From positions 62,001 through 126,000 of the forward strand of contig CAZUGV010000001.1 of NCBI GenBank assembly GCA_964620425.1: a stretch of DNA of 64,000 bases, in the 5' to 3' direction. Under the pieces are notes generated by a model. It had not been told where the DNA came from. It worked only from the letters and a program-made list of their open reading frames with translations, and did not search any database. How positions within the stretch are numbered: position 1 is the stretch's first letter; the number at the start of each line of letters is the position of its first letter. The translations under genes were made by a program, and so were the position numbers. This DNA is from DASXUG01 sp964620425. Lineage in GTDB: Bacteria > Pseudomonadota > Gammaproteobacteria > Burkholderiales > Methylophilaceae. This document shows positions 44,884 through 53,339 of this stretch, one piece after another.

Positions 44884-46254
44884 ATGGAACTCACCCCACT
44901 GAACGCGCTATCTCCCTTAGATGGACGCTATCAAACCAAACTCGACCCGCTTCGCGCATATTTTAGTGAATACGCGCTCATTAAATACCGCGCTTTTGTG
45001 GAGGTTGAATGGTTAAAAGCACTCAGCCAAGCTGAGGCGCTCAAAGAAATTTCACCGTTTAGCGACCACACCATACAAGAGCTAGATGAAGCAATGACAC
45101 AATTCAGCGAGTTAGATGCCGCCAAAGTCAAAGCCATTGAAGTGCGTACCAATCATGACGTAAAAGCCCTTGAGTACTGGCTTAAAGAACGTTTTGATAT
45201 TAACGATGAAGTCCGTAAAGCCAGTGAATTTATTCACTTTGCTTGCACTTCGGAAGACATCAACAACCTTTCTCACGCATTGATGCTTAAAGCCGCACGC
45301 GATGAAGTCATGTTGCCGATGCTACAAACATTGATAGCACGCTTAACTGAATTAGCGCAGCAACTGGCTGATACGCCTATGCTTTCTCGCACACACGGTC
45401 AAACCGCTTCACCGACTACTTTGGGTAAAGAGTTAGCCAATGTGGTTTACCGCTTACGCCGTCAACAAAAACAACTCGAACAAAATGAAATTTTAGGCAA
45501 AATCAATGGCGCGGTGGGTAACTTCAACGCCCATTTATCCGCCTACCCAAGTTTTGATTGGGAAAGTTTCGCTAAAACCTTTGTGGAATCACTAGGTTTG
45601 GTTTACAACCCCTACACCATTCAAATCGAACCGCATGATTATATGGCGGAACTGTATGATACCTTTGCACGCATCAACACTATTCTAATCGACCTGAACC
45701 GCGATATTTGGGGCTATATTTCAGTCGGTTACTTCAAACAAAAAGTAAAGGAAGGCGAAGTCGGCTCATCTACCATGCCTCACAAAGTCAACCCGATTGA
45801 CTTTGAAAACTCAGAAGGCAACTTAGGTTTAGCCAATGCTATATTGCGTCACTTGGCTGAAAAATTGCCAATTTCTCGCTGGCAACGTGATTTAACCGAC
45901 TCTACTGTATTGCGTAATATGGGTATTGCATTCGGTTATAGCTTACTGGGTTACGACTCATGCTTACGTGGCTTGAACAAGCTAGAAGCCAACTTCGCCC
46001 GCTTAGCCGAAGACCTAGACAACAGCTGGGAAGTGCTAGCCGAGCCGATTCAAACCGTAATGCGTCGTTACGGGATTGAAAACCCATACGAACAACTTAA
46101 AGCGCTCACACGCGGCAAAGGTGGCATTAACAAAGAATCGTTACACGCATTTGTGCAAACGCTTAAAATCCCTGCGGATGCAAAACAAATGTTGCTGGAA
46201 ATGACACCTGCAAGTTACACGGGTATTGCAGCAGCGCTTGCTAAGAAAATTTAA
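44884..46254 (+). CDS. purB: Adenylosuccinate lyase
   Basis: A 456-residue lyase of the fumarase/aspartase superfamily. It cleaves SAICAR and adenylosuccinate, releasing fumarate. Signature GEVGSSTMPHKVNPIDFEN near residue 294, with SRTHGQTASPTTLGKE (about 168) and the HFACTSEDINNLSHAL segment. It resembles the E. coli-type PurB (length 456). Its stop shares a base with the wrbA start (TAATG). Confidence 0.97.
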   Translation: MELTPLNALSPLDGRYQTKLDPLRAYFSEYALIKYRAFVEVEWLKALSQAEALKEISPFSDHTIQELDEAMTQFSELDAAKVKAIEVRTNHDVKALEYWLKERFDINDEVRKASEFIHFACTSEDINNLSHALMLKAARDEVMLPMLQTLIARLTELAQQLADTPMLSRTHGQTASPTTLGKELANVVYRLRRQQKQLEQNEILGKINGAVGNFNAHLSAYPSFDWESFAKTFVESLGLVYNPYTIQIEPHDYMAELYDTFARINTILIDLNRDIWGYISVGYFKQKVKEGEVGSSTMPHKVNPIDFENSEGNLGLANAILRHLAEKLPISRWQRDLTDSTVLRNMGIAFGYSLLGYDSCLRGLNKLEANFARLAEDLDNSWEVLAEPIQTVMRRYGIENPYEQLKALTRGKGGINKESLHAFVQTLKIPADAKQMLLEMTPASYTGIAAALAKKI

Positions 46255-46847
46255 TGACAGAAATTCTAGTCCTCTACTATTCTCAAGGCGGCGCAGTGCG
46301 CGACATGGCGCAGTTGATTGCACGTGGCGTTGATAGCGTAAGTGGCGCAAAGGCGCGTATTCGCACCGTGCCAAAAGTTTCTGCGAATTGTGAAGCTAGC
46401 GAACCTGACATTCCAACATCTGGCGCACCCTATGTCACTTTACAAGACTTAGAAGAATGCGCTGGATTGGCGCTTGGCAGCCCTACCCGCTTTGGCAACA
46501 TGGCAGCCCCGATGAAGTATTTTTTAGATGGCACCTCTGGTTTGTGGTTAAAAGGCGCACTTATTGGCAAACCCGCTGCTGTGTTTACCTCTAGCGGCTC
46601 TCAACACGGGGGCAATGAAACCACGCTATTGACCATGATGTTGCCATTATTGCATCACGGCATGATGATTTTAGGCTTACCCTACTCTGAACCACAGCTC
46701 TCTAGCACCACCACTGGCGGTACGCCATACGGAGCAAGTCATGTCGCTGGCGCTATGGATAATCAAGCAATTTCCGATGACGAAAAAAAACTGTGCATCG
46801 CTTTAGGTAAGCGTTTGGCGGAAACTGCTGTAAAGTTAATATCATGA
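46254..46847 (+). CDS. wrbA: NAD(P)H:quinone oxidoreductase, WrbA type
   Basis: A 197-residue flavodoxin-like protein: LVLYYSQGGAVRDMAQLIARG (FMN phosphate loop, residues 5-25), GSPTRFGNMAAPMKYFLDG (about 79-97) and FTSSGSQHGGNETTLLTMM are typical of WrbA. It reduces quinones by two electrons to avoid radicals. It is translationally coupled with purB and overlaps the next gene (ATGA). Confidence 0.93.
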   Translation: MTEILVLYYSQGGAVRDMAQLIARGVDSVSGAKARIRTVPKVSANCEASEPDIPTSGAPYVTLQDLEECAGLALGSPTRFGNMAAPMKYFLDGTSGLWLKGALIGKPAAVFTSSGSQHGGNETTLLTMMLPLLHHGMMILGLPYSEPQLSSTTTGGTPYGASHVAGAMDNQAISDDEKKLCIALGKRLAETAVKLIS

Positions 46848-47575
46848 ATTTAGCAACCGAAGCCCGACAATTCTTGCGTAGCACTCGTAGTGCAATCCTA
46901 TCCACTTTTTCTGCGAAGTTTGAAGGTTATCCTTTTGGTTCAGTTGCGCCGTTTGTGTTAGACCATCAAGCACAGCCTATTATCTTGATTAGTAGCATTG
47001 CAGAACATACCAAAAACATTACGGCTAACCCCAAGGTTTCGTTACTTGTTTTTGCTGGTGCTGAAGACCTACAGGCAAACGCTAGGTTAACCTTGCTTGG
47101 TGAGGCGGTAAAAATAGATAAACAAGACTCTCTGCTGCGTGAGCGTTATTTACGCTATTTCCCTGAAGCCACTGGCTATTTTGATATGCATGATTTTTCG
47201 TTTTACCGCGTTCATATCGAGCAAACCCGCTATATTGCGGGATTTGGCAAAATGGGTTGGGTGGAAGGTACGTTATTAGCGCCTGCTGAAAATAAATTGG
47301 CTGAACAAGAAACTGGGATTATCGCGCATATGAACGATGACCACAGCCATAGCATGGTCGCTTACTGTAAACACTTTCATGACATCACTGCCAGCGATGT
47401 CAGTATGCTTGGCATAGATTGTGATGGGTTCGACCTAAAAGCCATCTTAAACGATGGTCATGCCCATATTTTGCGATTTACATTTGAGCAAACTGTTACA
47501 GATGCGCAATCTGCACGGATGGAATTTGTCAAAATGTCAAAAGCATCCACTCCGAATACCTCACCAAAGTCATAA
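46844..47575 (+). CDS. HugZ-family pyridoxamine phosphate oxidase-like protein
   Basis: 243 residues: an N-terminal split beta-barrel of the PNPOx fold (STFSAKFEGYPFGSVAPFVLDHQ, ISSIAEHTKNITANPKVSLLV) and a C-terminal DUF2470 domain (IIAHMNDDHSHSMVAYCKHF, DCDGFDLKA). Members such as HugZ bind or degrade heme, but others have unknown roles. The stop of wrbA overlaps its start. No heme uptake genes are nearby, so the heme link is unproven here. Confidence 0.8.
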   Translation: MNLATEARQFLRSTRSAILSTFSAKFEGYPFGSVAPFVLDHQAQPIILISSIAEHTKNITANPKVSLLVFAGAEDLQANARLTLLGEAVKIDKQDSLLRERYLRYFPEATGYFDMHDFSFYRVHIEQTRYIAGFGKMGWVEGTLLAPAENKLAEQETGIIAHMNDDHSHSMVAYCKHFHDITASDVSMLGIDCDGFDLKAILNDGHAHILRFTFEQTVTDAQSARMEFVKMSKASTPNTSPKS

Positions 47576-47581
47576 TTTGCA

Positions 47582-47935
47582 ATGCTAAAACAACTCCGAC
47601 TCACCGCCAGCGCTAGCTTAATTGCGCTCATTTTACTTTGCCTCGTATGGGAAGGTTGGTTAGCGCCACTCAAACCACATGGATCATTGCTAATACTTAA
47701 GACTGTACCGTTACTTTTGCCACTGTTTGGCATACTGCGTGGTAAACGCTATACCTACCAGTGGGCGTGTATGTTTATCTTGCTGTACTTCACCGAAGGC
47801 GCTGTACGCGCATGGGCAGATCAAGGTCTTTCCGCGCTTTTTGCTATGATAGAAGTATTGCTGACGGTCATATTCTTTGTCGCAAGCATTTATTATGCAA
47901 AATTCAGCGCAAACCAGCACCAAGCCCATCACTAA
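47582..47935 (+). CDS. DUF2069 membrane protein
   Basis: 117 residues with four predicted membrane helices; the family segments LVWEGWLAPLKPHGS and KRYTYQWACMFILLYFTEGAVRAW are visible. It follows wrbA and the HugZ-like gene; the wrbA-DUF2069 pairing is common in beta-proteobacteria. Function unknown. Confidence 0.82.
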   Translation: MLKQLRLTASASLIALILLCLVWEGWLAPLKPHGSLLILKTVPLLLPLFGILRGKRYTYQWACMFILLYFTEGAVRAWADQGLSALFAMIEVLLTVIFFVASIYYAKFSANQHQAHH

Positions 47936-47964
47936 TCCGTCATAAATCCCTTATAATTAGCAGT

Positions 47965-48705
47965 ATGAGAATATTACTATCCAATGACGATGGCTACTTT
48001 GCTCCAGGGTTAATAACATTGGCTGAACATGTCGCCAAAATTGCAGAAGTTGTCGTTGTCGCACCCGAGCGCAATCGTAGTGGTGCCAGCAACTCGCTTA
48101 CTTTAGATCGTCCACTCACCGTTCGCCAAGCCCACAATGGCTTTCATTATGTTAATGGTACGCCGACTGATTGCGTACATTTAGCAGCCACGGGTTTGCT
48201 AGAAGCTCTGCCTGATATGGTAATTTCAGGCATTAACGACGGTGCCAATATGGGCGATGACACCATATATTCAGGCACTGTGGCCGCCGCTACAGAGGGT
48301 TTTCTACTCGGCGTTCCATCTTTTGCCGTTTCAATGTCGCAGCATAATGCCACGCATTTTGAAACCGCAGCCAGAGTGATTGTAGAGTTAGTTTTGCATT
48401 ATCAAAAAACTGGCTATCCACCACCATTATTGCTCAATATAAACGTGCCTGATGTGCCTTACGAGCAAATCAAGGGCAAGTTGGTTACTCGCTTAGGGAA
48501 ACGTCATAAGGCAGAACCTGTGATTCAATCACAAACCCCACGCGGGGAAAAAGTGTACTGGGTTGGCGCGGCGGGTAGCGCGCAAGATGCTGGTAAGGGC
48601 ACAGATTTTCACGCGGTTGCTAATGACTATGTGTCTATCACACCACTGCAGGTTGACCTCACCCAATTTAATCAGCTTGATGATATACGTACTTGGATTG
48701 GTTAA
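47965..48705 (+). CDS. surE: 5'/3'-nucleotidase SurE
   Basis: 246 residues from the ATG at 47965 (MRILLSNDDGYFAPGL), the universal SurE start with metal-binding DD and the N residue in VVAPERNRSGASNSLT. An open frame to 47761 is an overlap with DUF2069. ISGINDGANMGDDTIYSGTVAAA is diagnostic. It dephosphorylates nucleoside 5'- and 3'-monophosphates and is often linked to stationary survival. It precedes pcm as usual. Confidence 0.95.
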   Translation: MRILLSNDDGYFAPGLITLAEHVAKIAEVVVVAPERNRSGASNSLTLDRPLTVRQAHNGFHYVNGTPTDCVHLAATGLLEALPDMVISGINDGANMGDDTIYSGTVAAATEGFLLGVPSFAVSMSQHNATHFETAARVIVELVLHYQKTGYPPPLLLNINVPDVPYEQIKGKLVTRLGKRHKAEPVIQSQTPRGEKVYWVGAAGSAQDAGKGTDFHAVANDYVSITPLQVDLTQFNQLDDIRTWIG

Positions 48706-48708
48706 TCG

Positions 48709-49383
48709 ATGATTCCAAGTAATAAATCTGGCAATAAAGTTGGCATTGGCATGACATCGCAACGTACACGTGAGCGCATGCTTGCAAGGTTGCGTGAACA
48801 AGGCATTAAAGATGAGGTAGTACTTTCTGCAATGGGAGCGATTGCCCGCCATATTTTTGTGGATGAGGCGCTGTCTATCCGTGCTTATGAAGATGTTTCA
48901 CTGCCGATTGGTTTCGGTCAAACCATTTCACAACCCTATATTGTTGCCAAAATGACTGAGATTTTGCGTGCAGGCGGTTCGCTAGGCAAAGTGTTGGAAA
49001 TTGGTACAGGCTGCGGTTATCAAACGGCTGTGTTATCAAAAATAGCTAAAGAAGTCTATTCTTTAGAGCGTATCAGCCCCTTATTAATGAAAGCGCGTGG
49101 GCATTTGCGCGAGTTACGCATGAGCAATATTAAACTCAAACACGCGGATGGCACGATGGGTTTGCCTGAAATCGCACCATTTGATGGCATTATCGTCACA
49201 GCCGCTGCTAGCCATATCCCAGATGATTTATTGGAGCAACTAGCGGTTGGTGGGCGCATGGTAATACCTGTTGGCATCAATGATCAAATTTTATACTTGA
49301 TAGAACGCACAGAAACTGAGTATAAAAAAACCCAACTGGAGGCGGTAAAATTTGTTCCGCTGTTAGGTGGTACAAGTCAATGA
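48709..49383 (+). CDS. pcm: Protein-L-isoaspartate O-methyltransferase
   Basis: A 224-residue SAM methyltransferase: PIGFGQTISQPYIVAKMTE (about residues 65-83), VLEIGTGCGYQTAVLSKI (SAM motif I) and FDGIIVTAAASHIPDDLL. It repairs isoaspartyl residues in aged proteins. It follows surE after three bases and overlaps nlpD by ATGA. Confidence 0.95.
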   Translation: MIPSNKSGNKVGIGMTSQRTRERMLARLREQGIKDEVVLSAMGAIARHIFVDEALSIRAYEDVSLPIGFGQTISQPYIVAKMTEILRAGGSLGKVLEIGTGCGYQTAVLSKIAKEVYSLERISPLLMKARGHLRELRMSNIKLKHADGTMGLPEIAPFDGIIVTAAASHIPDDLLEQLAVGGRMVIPVGINDQILYLIERTETEYKKTQLEAVKFVPLLGGTSQ

Positions 49384-50399
49384 CAAGGTTTTTTTCTAGG
49401 ATGAAACCCGCTGCCTGCCCGACGCTTCAAATTTATTTCATATTTACGCTTGCGCTAAACGCATGTACGAGCGCCCCAACCCAAGCACCAGTTTCAGAAC
49501 GCAACGCAACTACTGTAAAAAAACCTGCGCCCCCACTAGGTCAAACTCTAGGCAAATCAAATACGGATTGGCGACCTGACAGCTACACTGTAAAAAAAGG
49601 CGACACACTCTACAGTATTGGCTTGCAATACGGCTACGACTATAAAGAAATTGCACTGCTAAACGGCTTAGTTACTCCCTTTAACATAAAAATAGGTCAA
49701 GAGCTCAAGCTGAAAGACCCTAAAGCAACAGGCACAAATAGCGAATCTCAATCAGATATCGTCACCACTACACCTCTCAGTCAAAACACTGGCATTCAAA
49801 GTGTCAGCAATGGAGAGACTCTTGTGATTACCGAACCGAAGGCAATACGAGAGACATACAGCGACCAAGCATTGCTGACAAAACCCAACATAACCGTACA
49901 AAACCCAAACATCAATAAAAGTAATGATACGAAAGCCGCAACTGCAGCAAATGCAACAGCAGCTATTGCAACGCCGTCCAATACTACCGCAAAAACATTG
50001 CAAGCCAGCAATGATATCAACAACCTAGATGATGAAGCTATCTTATGGACTTGGCCAACCTCAGGGAAAGTCACTAATAATTTTAGTGACAATAACAAAG
50101 GCATAGATATTACTGGCGTACAAGGTCAAACCATTACCGCAGCAGCGACGGGACGTGTAATTTACAGTGGCTCTGATTTACGTGGCTATGGAAAACTAGT
50201 GATAATCAAACACAATAAAAACTATTTATCGGTTTACGCTCACAATAGCCAAATCTTGGTGAAAGAAGGTCAAGCAGTGACCAAAGGACAAAAAATTGCT
50301 GAAATGGGCAATAGTGACGCAGATCGTTACTTATTACATTTTGAAATACGCCAACAAGGTAAATCTGTTGACCCGATCAAGTTACTTCCCAATAATTAG
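49380..50399 (+). CDS. nlpD: NlpD-like LysM/LytM lipoprotein, amidase activator
   Basis: 339 residues. Lipoprotein signal with LNACTS (Cys about 30), one LysM domain (about 62-110, YTVKKGDTLYSIGLQYGYDYKEIALLNGL), a Ser/Thr/Asn/Ala-rich linker of about 110 residues, and a C-terminal LytM/M23 domain (about 225-335). The domain is degenerate: the first HxGxD motif is NKGIDI, lacking the His, so it is expected to activate cell-division amidases and not cut peptidoglycan itself. It overlaps pcm. rpoS, often next, is not present here. Confidence 0.88.
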   Translation: MTRFFSRMKPAACPTLQIYFIFTLALNACTSAPTQAPVSERNATTVKKPAPPLGQTLGKSNTDWRPDSYTVKKGDTLYSIGLQYGYDYKEIALLNGLVTPFNIKIGQELKLKDPKATGTNSESQSDIVTTTPLSQNTGIQSVSNGETLVITEPKAIRETYSDQALLTKPNITVQNPNINKSNDTKAATAANATAAIATPSNTTAKTLQASNDINNLDDEAILWTWPTSGKVTNNFSDNNKGIDITGVQGQTITAAATGRVIYSGSDLRGYGKLVIIKHNKNYLSVYAHNSQILVKEGQAVTKGQKIAEMGNSDADRYLLHFEIRQQGKSVDPIKLLPNN

Positions 50400-50438
50400 T
50401 ACGCCATATATTTGTTCTGCAAAATTAAGGGGTTGAGC

Positions 50439-50789
50439 ATGACTAAATACGACGACTACAAAAAAAATAAAGACATTAAACCAGACTCCCTGCTACAGAC
50501 TATCACTTCATATATACGTTTCGGGCTATTAGTCATTGGCCTGATCGGCCTAACCATTAAACTTTTTCAAGAAAATGGTTGGCTTGGTCAGTTCCTCAAT
50601 TACATCGCAAACTCCTCTATGGGGCTGGTCAGCTTTATCGCAATTTTAGCAGCGCTTTACGGCATCAATCAGTGGATGACGCCTACTAATCCAAACCAAG
50701 CTTCTAAACGAGGAAACCTACCAATGTATATGATGATGGCGCTAGGTGCCTATTTCTCATATCAATATTTAATCAATGGGACAATCTAA
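50439..50789 (+). CDS. Small membrane protein of unknown function
   Basis: 116 residues from the ATG at 50439 (MTKYDDYKKNKD), preceded by AAGGGGTTGAG, a good ribosome site. Three hydrophobic segments (about residues 25-48, 57-77, 94-113) suggest three membrane helices with a charged N-terminus. I do not recognise the family. It follows nlpD by 39 bases and may share its transcript; a bidirectional terminator follows. Confidence 0.68.
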   Translation: MTKYDDYKKNKDIKPDSLLQTITSYIRFGLLVIGLIGLTIKLFQENGWLGQFLNYIANSSMGLVSFIAILAALYGINQWMTPTNPNQASKRGNLPMYMMMALGAYFSYQYLINGTI

Positions 50790-50838
50790 GAAGGCTTTAA
50801 TGAGACAAATTCCCAATCGGGCAATGGTCGAACAAAAA

Positions 50839-50862
50839 AAGCCGCATTCAGCGGCTTCTTTT
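50839..50862. terminator. Bidirectional terminator between the small membrane gene and the thioredoxin-like gene
   Basis: AAGCCGC and GCGGCTT pair around an ATTCA loop. The minus strand continues with seven T (for the thioredoxin-like gene), the plus strand with CTTTT. Confidence 0.85.
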
Positions 50863-50891
50863 GGAACTACAATAGTTTAAAATTTCCATCA

Positions 50892-51266
50892 TTATTCTTT
50901 GACTTGCGCATCTTGCTCGGCATAGTAATCCCGCACTTGCTGCATATCAAACTCACGCGCCCATTCGATTAACTTATCTAGAGCGGCTGCACCAATTTCA
51001 CCTTGTTGCGCATGAATACCCGCTTGCTCACGTATCACTAAAATGCCTGGGATTTTACTCACTTCAAAATACTCTGCAATTTCAGGGTCAGCTTCAGTAT
51101 TCACCATACCAAATACAATGTCAAGGTTTGCAGCTGCTGCGGCTTCAAATACTGGGGTAAAAGTCACACACGGCTCACACCAAGGTGCCCAAAAATCAAC
51201 AATCACGAATGGGTTGTTTACAATTGTATCTTTAAAATTGTCTTTATTTAGTGTCACAACCGCCAT
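50892..51266 (-). CDS. Thioredoxin-family protein
   Basis: 124 residues with a thioredoxin fold. The active site is FWAPWCEPCVTF (CEPC in place of CGPC), preceded by PFVIVDFWA; the cis-proline is in SKIPGILVI. The C-terminal extension of about 20 residues is acidic. No signal peptide, so cytoplasmic. It probably reduces disulfides; a CEPC motif implies a somewhat altered redox potential (inference). Confidence 0.88.
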   Translation of the reverse strand: MAVVTLNKDNFKDTIVNNPFVIVDFWAPWCEPCVTFTPVFEAAAAANLDIVFGMVNTEADPEIAEYFEVSKIPGILVIREQAGIHAQQGEIGAAALDKLIEWAREFDMQQVRDYYAEQDAQVKE

Positions 51267-51712
51267 GGTTTTGCCCTTAATTTGGTTAAATTGAATTTAA
51301 AGTGCAATCTTAACAGAGCTTAGCATTTGAGTTAAGCACAAACATTTAGCGGAAACGTTACCATAAAGACGCCGTTGAACGGGTTTTTAGCATCATCATT
51401 GCTGCTAATCACTATACGTTTTATGAAACCTGCTCACGAGCTGATCAACCATCATTCACTCAAACCTCCTCGTATTGATTGATGTCCAATTAAGTTAAAT
51501 AATTGATTATTATAAATAAAATATGGACTCCACCAATGCAAGATTATCCTTTGAATTTAAGTGCTACAAAAAATGTCACTTTTATTTCGCCTTCAATTCG
51601 CACCTTTAAAAATTCATAATAAAATGTGCACCAGTGATGAAAATCGTTAGTTTGCTTAGACACTGCATTATTCATAAGCACTATTAACGTTATTGTTTAA
51701 CCCCTATCGAAT

Positions 51713-51730
51713 ATAGTCCAAATGGACTAT
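51713..51730. promoter_or_regulatory. Perfect palindrome, candidate operator of the carrier-protein cluster
   Basis: ATAGTCCA-AA-TGGACTAT: two perfect eight-base arms with two bases between, 103-120 bases before the carrier protein start. The short spacer argues for a protein-binding site instead of a hairpin. No regulator gene lies adjacent. Confidence 0.6.
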
Positions 51731-51731
51731 T

Positions 51732-51764
51732 GCCAGAATAAATCCAAATATCTATTATTCGGGC
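51732..51764. promoter_or_regulatory. Imperfect stem-loop next to the palindrome
   Basis: GCCAGAATAA pairs with TTATTCGGGC (nine of ten pairs, one A-G mismatch) around a 13-base loop. It starts one base after the palindrome. It lacks a T run, so it is not a simple terminator; it could be a second operator or a leader RNA structure. Confidence 0.45.
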
Positions 51765-51832
51765 TTAAACTTAAATTTCATATCAAGTTAATAGAGTTTC
51801 ACTAATAAAATTTTTTAATATCGAGGCAAACC

Positions 51833-52093
51833 ATGTCAACAGAAACAAGCAATGAAATAATTTTACGCGTACAAGCTGTATTAGATCAGCACGCAGAACT
51901 TACCAAAAGTGCCAGCTCACTGAATCTGGATGATGACTTATTTGCTGCAGGCATGAGCTCACGTGCTACTGTAGGTCTTATGTTAGGATTAGAGTCTGAG
52001 TTTGATATTGAATTTCCTGACGCTATGTTACGTCGCGATGTATTTGAAACCATACGCTCAATTTCAAATGCCGTTCAGAGTTTAACTAGTTAA
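51833..52093 (+). CDS. Small carrier protein of the aminoacyl-carrier pathway
   Basis: An 86-residue acyl/peptidyl carrier protein. Phosphopantetheine site DDLFAAGMSSRATVGLML: Ser43 is the likely attachment site, and Ser42 replaces the usual Asp of the DSL motif. The rest (LESEFDIEFPDAMLRRDVFETIRSIS) follows helices II-IV. Carrier proteins with a similar GM(S/T)S motif accompany amino acid:[carrier protein] ligases in rhizobia (family knowledge). Here the ligase is encoded 1.2 kb downstream in the same direction. No phosphopantetheinyl transferase is in the window. Confidence 0.88.
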   Translation: MSTETSNEIILRVQAVLDQHAELTKSASSLNLDDDLFAAGMSSRATVGLMLGLESEFDIEFPDAMLRRDVFETIRSISNAVQSLTS

Positions 52094-52168
52094 TTTTTGA
52101 CATTTATTGATCATTGAGTGACCGATCAGAATAACTCTAGATAACAAAGCCAACCACTAAAGGTAAAT

Positions 52169-53338
52169 ATGGACGCTAATGCAGAAGTAAGTGAAAGAAT
52201 TGCCACAGTTGAACGTATAGGACGAGAAATTGCACGAGTTCACGCGGATGATGTAGATCAAAAAGGTCGCTTTCCGATAGAAGCCGTTACGGCATTGCGG
52301 GAAGCAGGCGCTTTCAGATGGCCGATACCTGCAGAGTTTGGTGGCGTAGGTGCTGATCCGATGGAAATTGCAAAACAGTGTGCTGCGCTTGGTCACCATT
52401 GCTCTGCAACCTCTGCCGTTCTTTCCATGCATCACACACAAATTTACAGCTTGGTTCATCATGCTAAAAACAATCCAAAGCTTCAAGATTATATGCGTCG
52501 TGTTGCGACTGAAAATCGGGTTATCGCATCTGTGACATCTGAAGTTGGGCCAAGTGGCGATATGCGAAGCAGCGCTTGTGCGGTAGAGGTCGCTGACGGC
52601 AAATACACGCTAACCAAAAAAGCAACAACAATCTCTTATGGCTCTTACGCTAATGACTTAATGATAACCAGCAGAAAAGATGCTAACGCGCCTGCAAACG
52701 ATCAAGTGTTAGTCATCGCTGAGGGCGGAAATTTTATACTTAAAGATCAAGGGACTTGGGATACATTAGGCATGCGTGGCACCTGCAGTCCACCTTCCAC
52801 TGTTGAAGCACATGGTGAAGCATGGCAGGTAATGGATACGCCTTTTGCAGATATTGCCACTTATACAATGGTACCTACGTCTCATATCTTTTGGTCTTCT
52901 TGGTGGTACGGTTTAGCTGCTGAAGCTGTGGGCAAGTGTCGAGAGTTACTGCGAGCTAAAGCACGTTCTAACCCCGGGGTTATTCCCATGGGGGCGATTC
53001 GGGTTGCAGATCTTGATGCTGCGCTTCAAACCATGGAACACGAAGTTTTCAGTATGGCTCGTGAGTACACTGAGGCTTTAGCAAATAACGACACCCATAA
53101 GTTAGGTGGCTTAGGTTACGCCAGAAGAATCAACACATTAAAGTTAAATAGTTCGCGCGCTGTAATTGCTATTGTGACTGAGGCGATGTCTATATGTGGT
53201 ATTCAAGCTTACAAAAATAATGGGCCGTTTTCACTTGGGCGTCATTTACGCGATGCACACTCAACCGTAATTATGGTAAATAACGACCGTATTCAACAAA
53301 CGAACGCATCTATGCTTCTAGTTCATAAAGGCCAATAA
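52169..53338 (+). CDS. Acyl-CoA dehydrogenase-like flavoprotein
   Basis: A 389-residue acyl-CoA dehydrogenase-fold protein. The N-terminal helical domain (GRFPIEAVTALREAGAFRWP), the middle beta-domain (SVTSEVGPSGDMRSSACAVE, TKKATTISYGSYANDLMIT) and the C-terminal helical domain are all present. The C-terminal RDAHSTVIMVNNDRIQQTNA aligns with the region that normally has the catalytic Glu (YEG); here Val370 stands there, so the base must lie elsewhere or the reaction differs. Being between the carrier protein and the ligase, it probably acts on an aminoacyl group held on the carrier (inference), as prolyl-carrier dehydrogenases do. Confidence 0.86.
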   Translation: MDANAEVSERIATVERIGREIARVHADDVDQKGRFPIEAVTALREAGAFRWPIPAEFGGVGADPMEIAKQCAALGHHCSATSAVLSMHHTQIYSLVHHAKNNPKLQDYMRRVATENRVIASVTSEVGPSGDMRSSACAVEVADGKYTLTKKATTISYGSYANDLMITSRKDANAPANDQVLVIAEGGNFILKDQGTWDTLGMRGTCSPPSTVEAHGEAWQVMDTPFADIATYTMVPTSHIFWSSWWYGLAAEAVGKCRELLRAKARSNPGVIPMGAIRVADLDAALQTMEHEVFSMAREYTEALANNDTHKLGGLGYARRINTLKLNSSRAVIAIVTEAMSICGIQAYKNNGPFSLGRHLRDAHSTVIMVNNDRIQQTNASMLLVHKGQ

Positions 53339-53339
53339 A

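Larger units (their letters stand above)
51301..51832. other. Long AT-rich leader before the carrier-protein cluster
   Basis: A 0.5-kb gap without a credible gene. It holds several inverted repeats: CAATTA-7-TAATTG at 51486-51504, the ATAGTCCA/TGGACTAT palindrome at 51713-51730 and a 10-bp imperfect stem at 51732-51764. A single ATATGGACTCC at 51521 repeats the right palindrome arm. A weak promoter (TTATTG 51690-51695, TATAGT 51712-51717, 16-base spacer) overlaps the palindrome. TCGAGGCAA lies before the carrier protein ATG. Confidence 0.6.

Noticed and set aside
47761..47964. N-terminal extension of SurE
   Set aside because: This upstream stretch is DUF2069 in another frame; SurE proteins begin at MRILLSNDDG.
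52157..52486. 109-residue frame on the minus strand
   Set aside because: It is antisense to the dehydrogenase gene and Cys/Tyr/Phe-rich without family resemblance.
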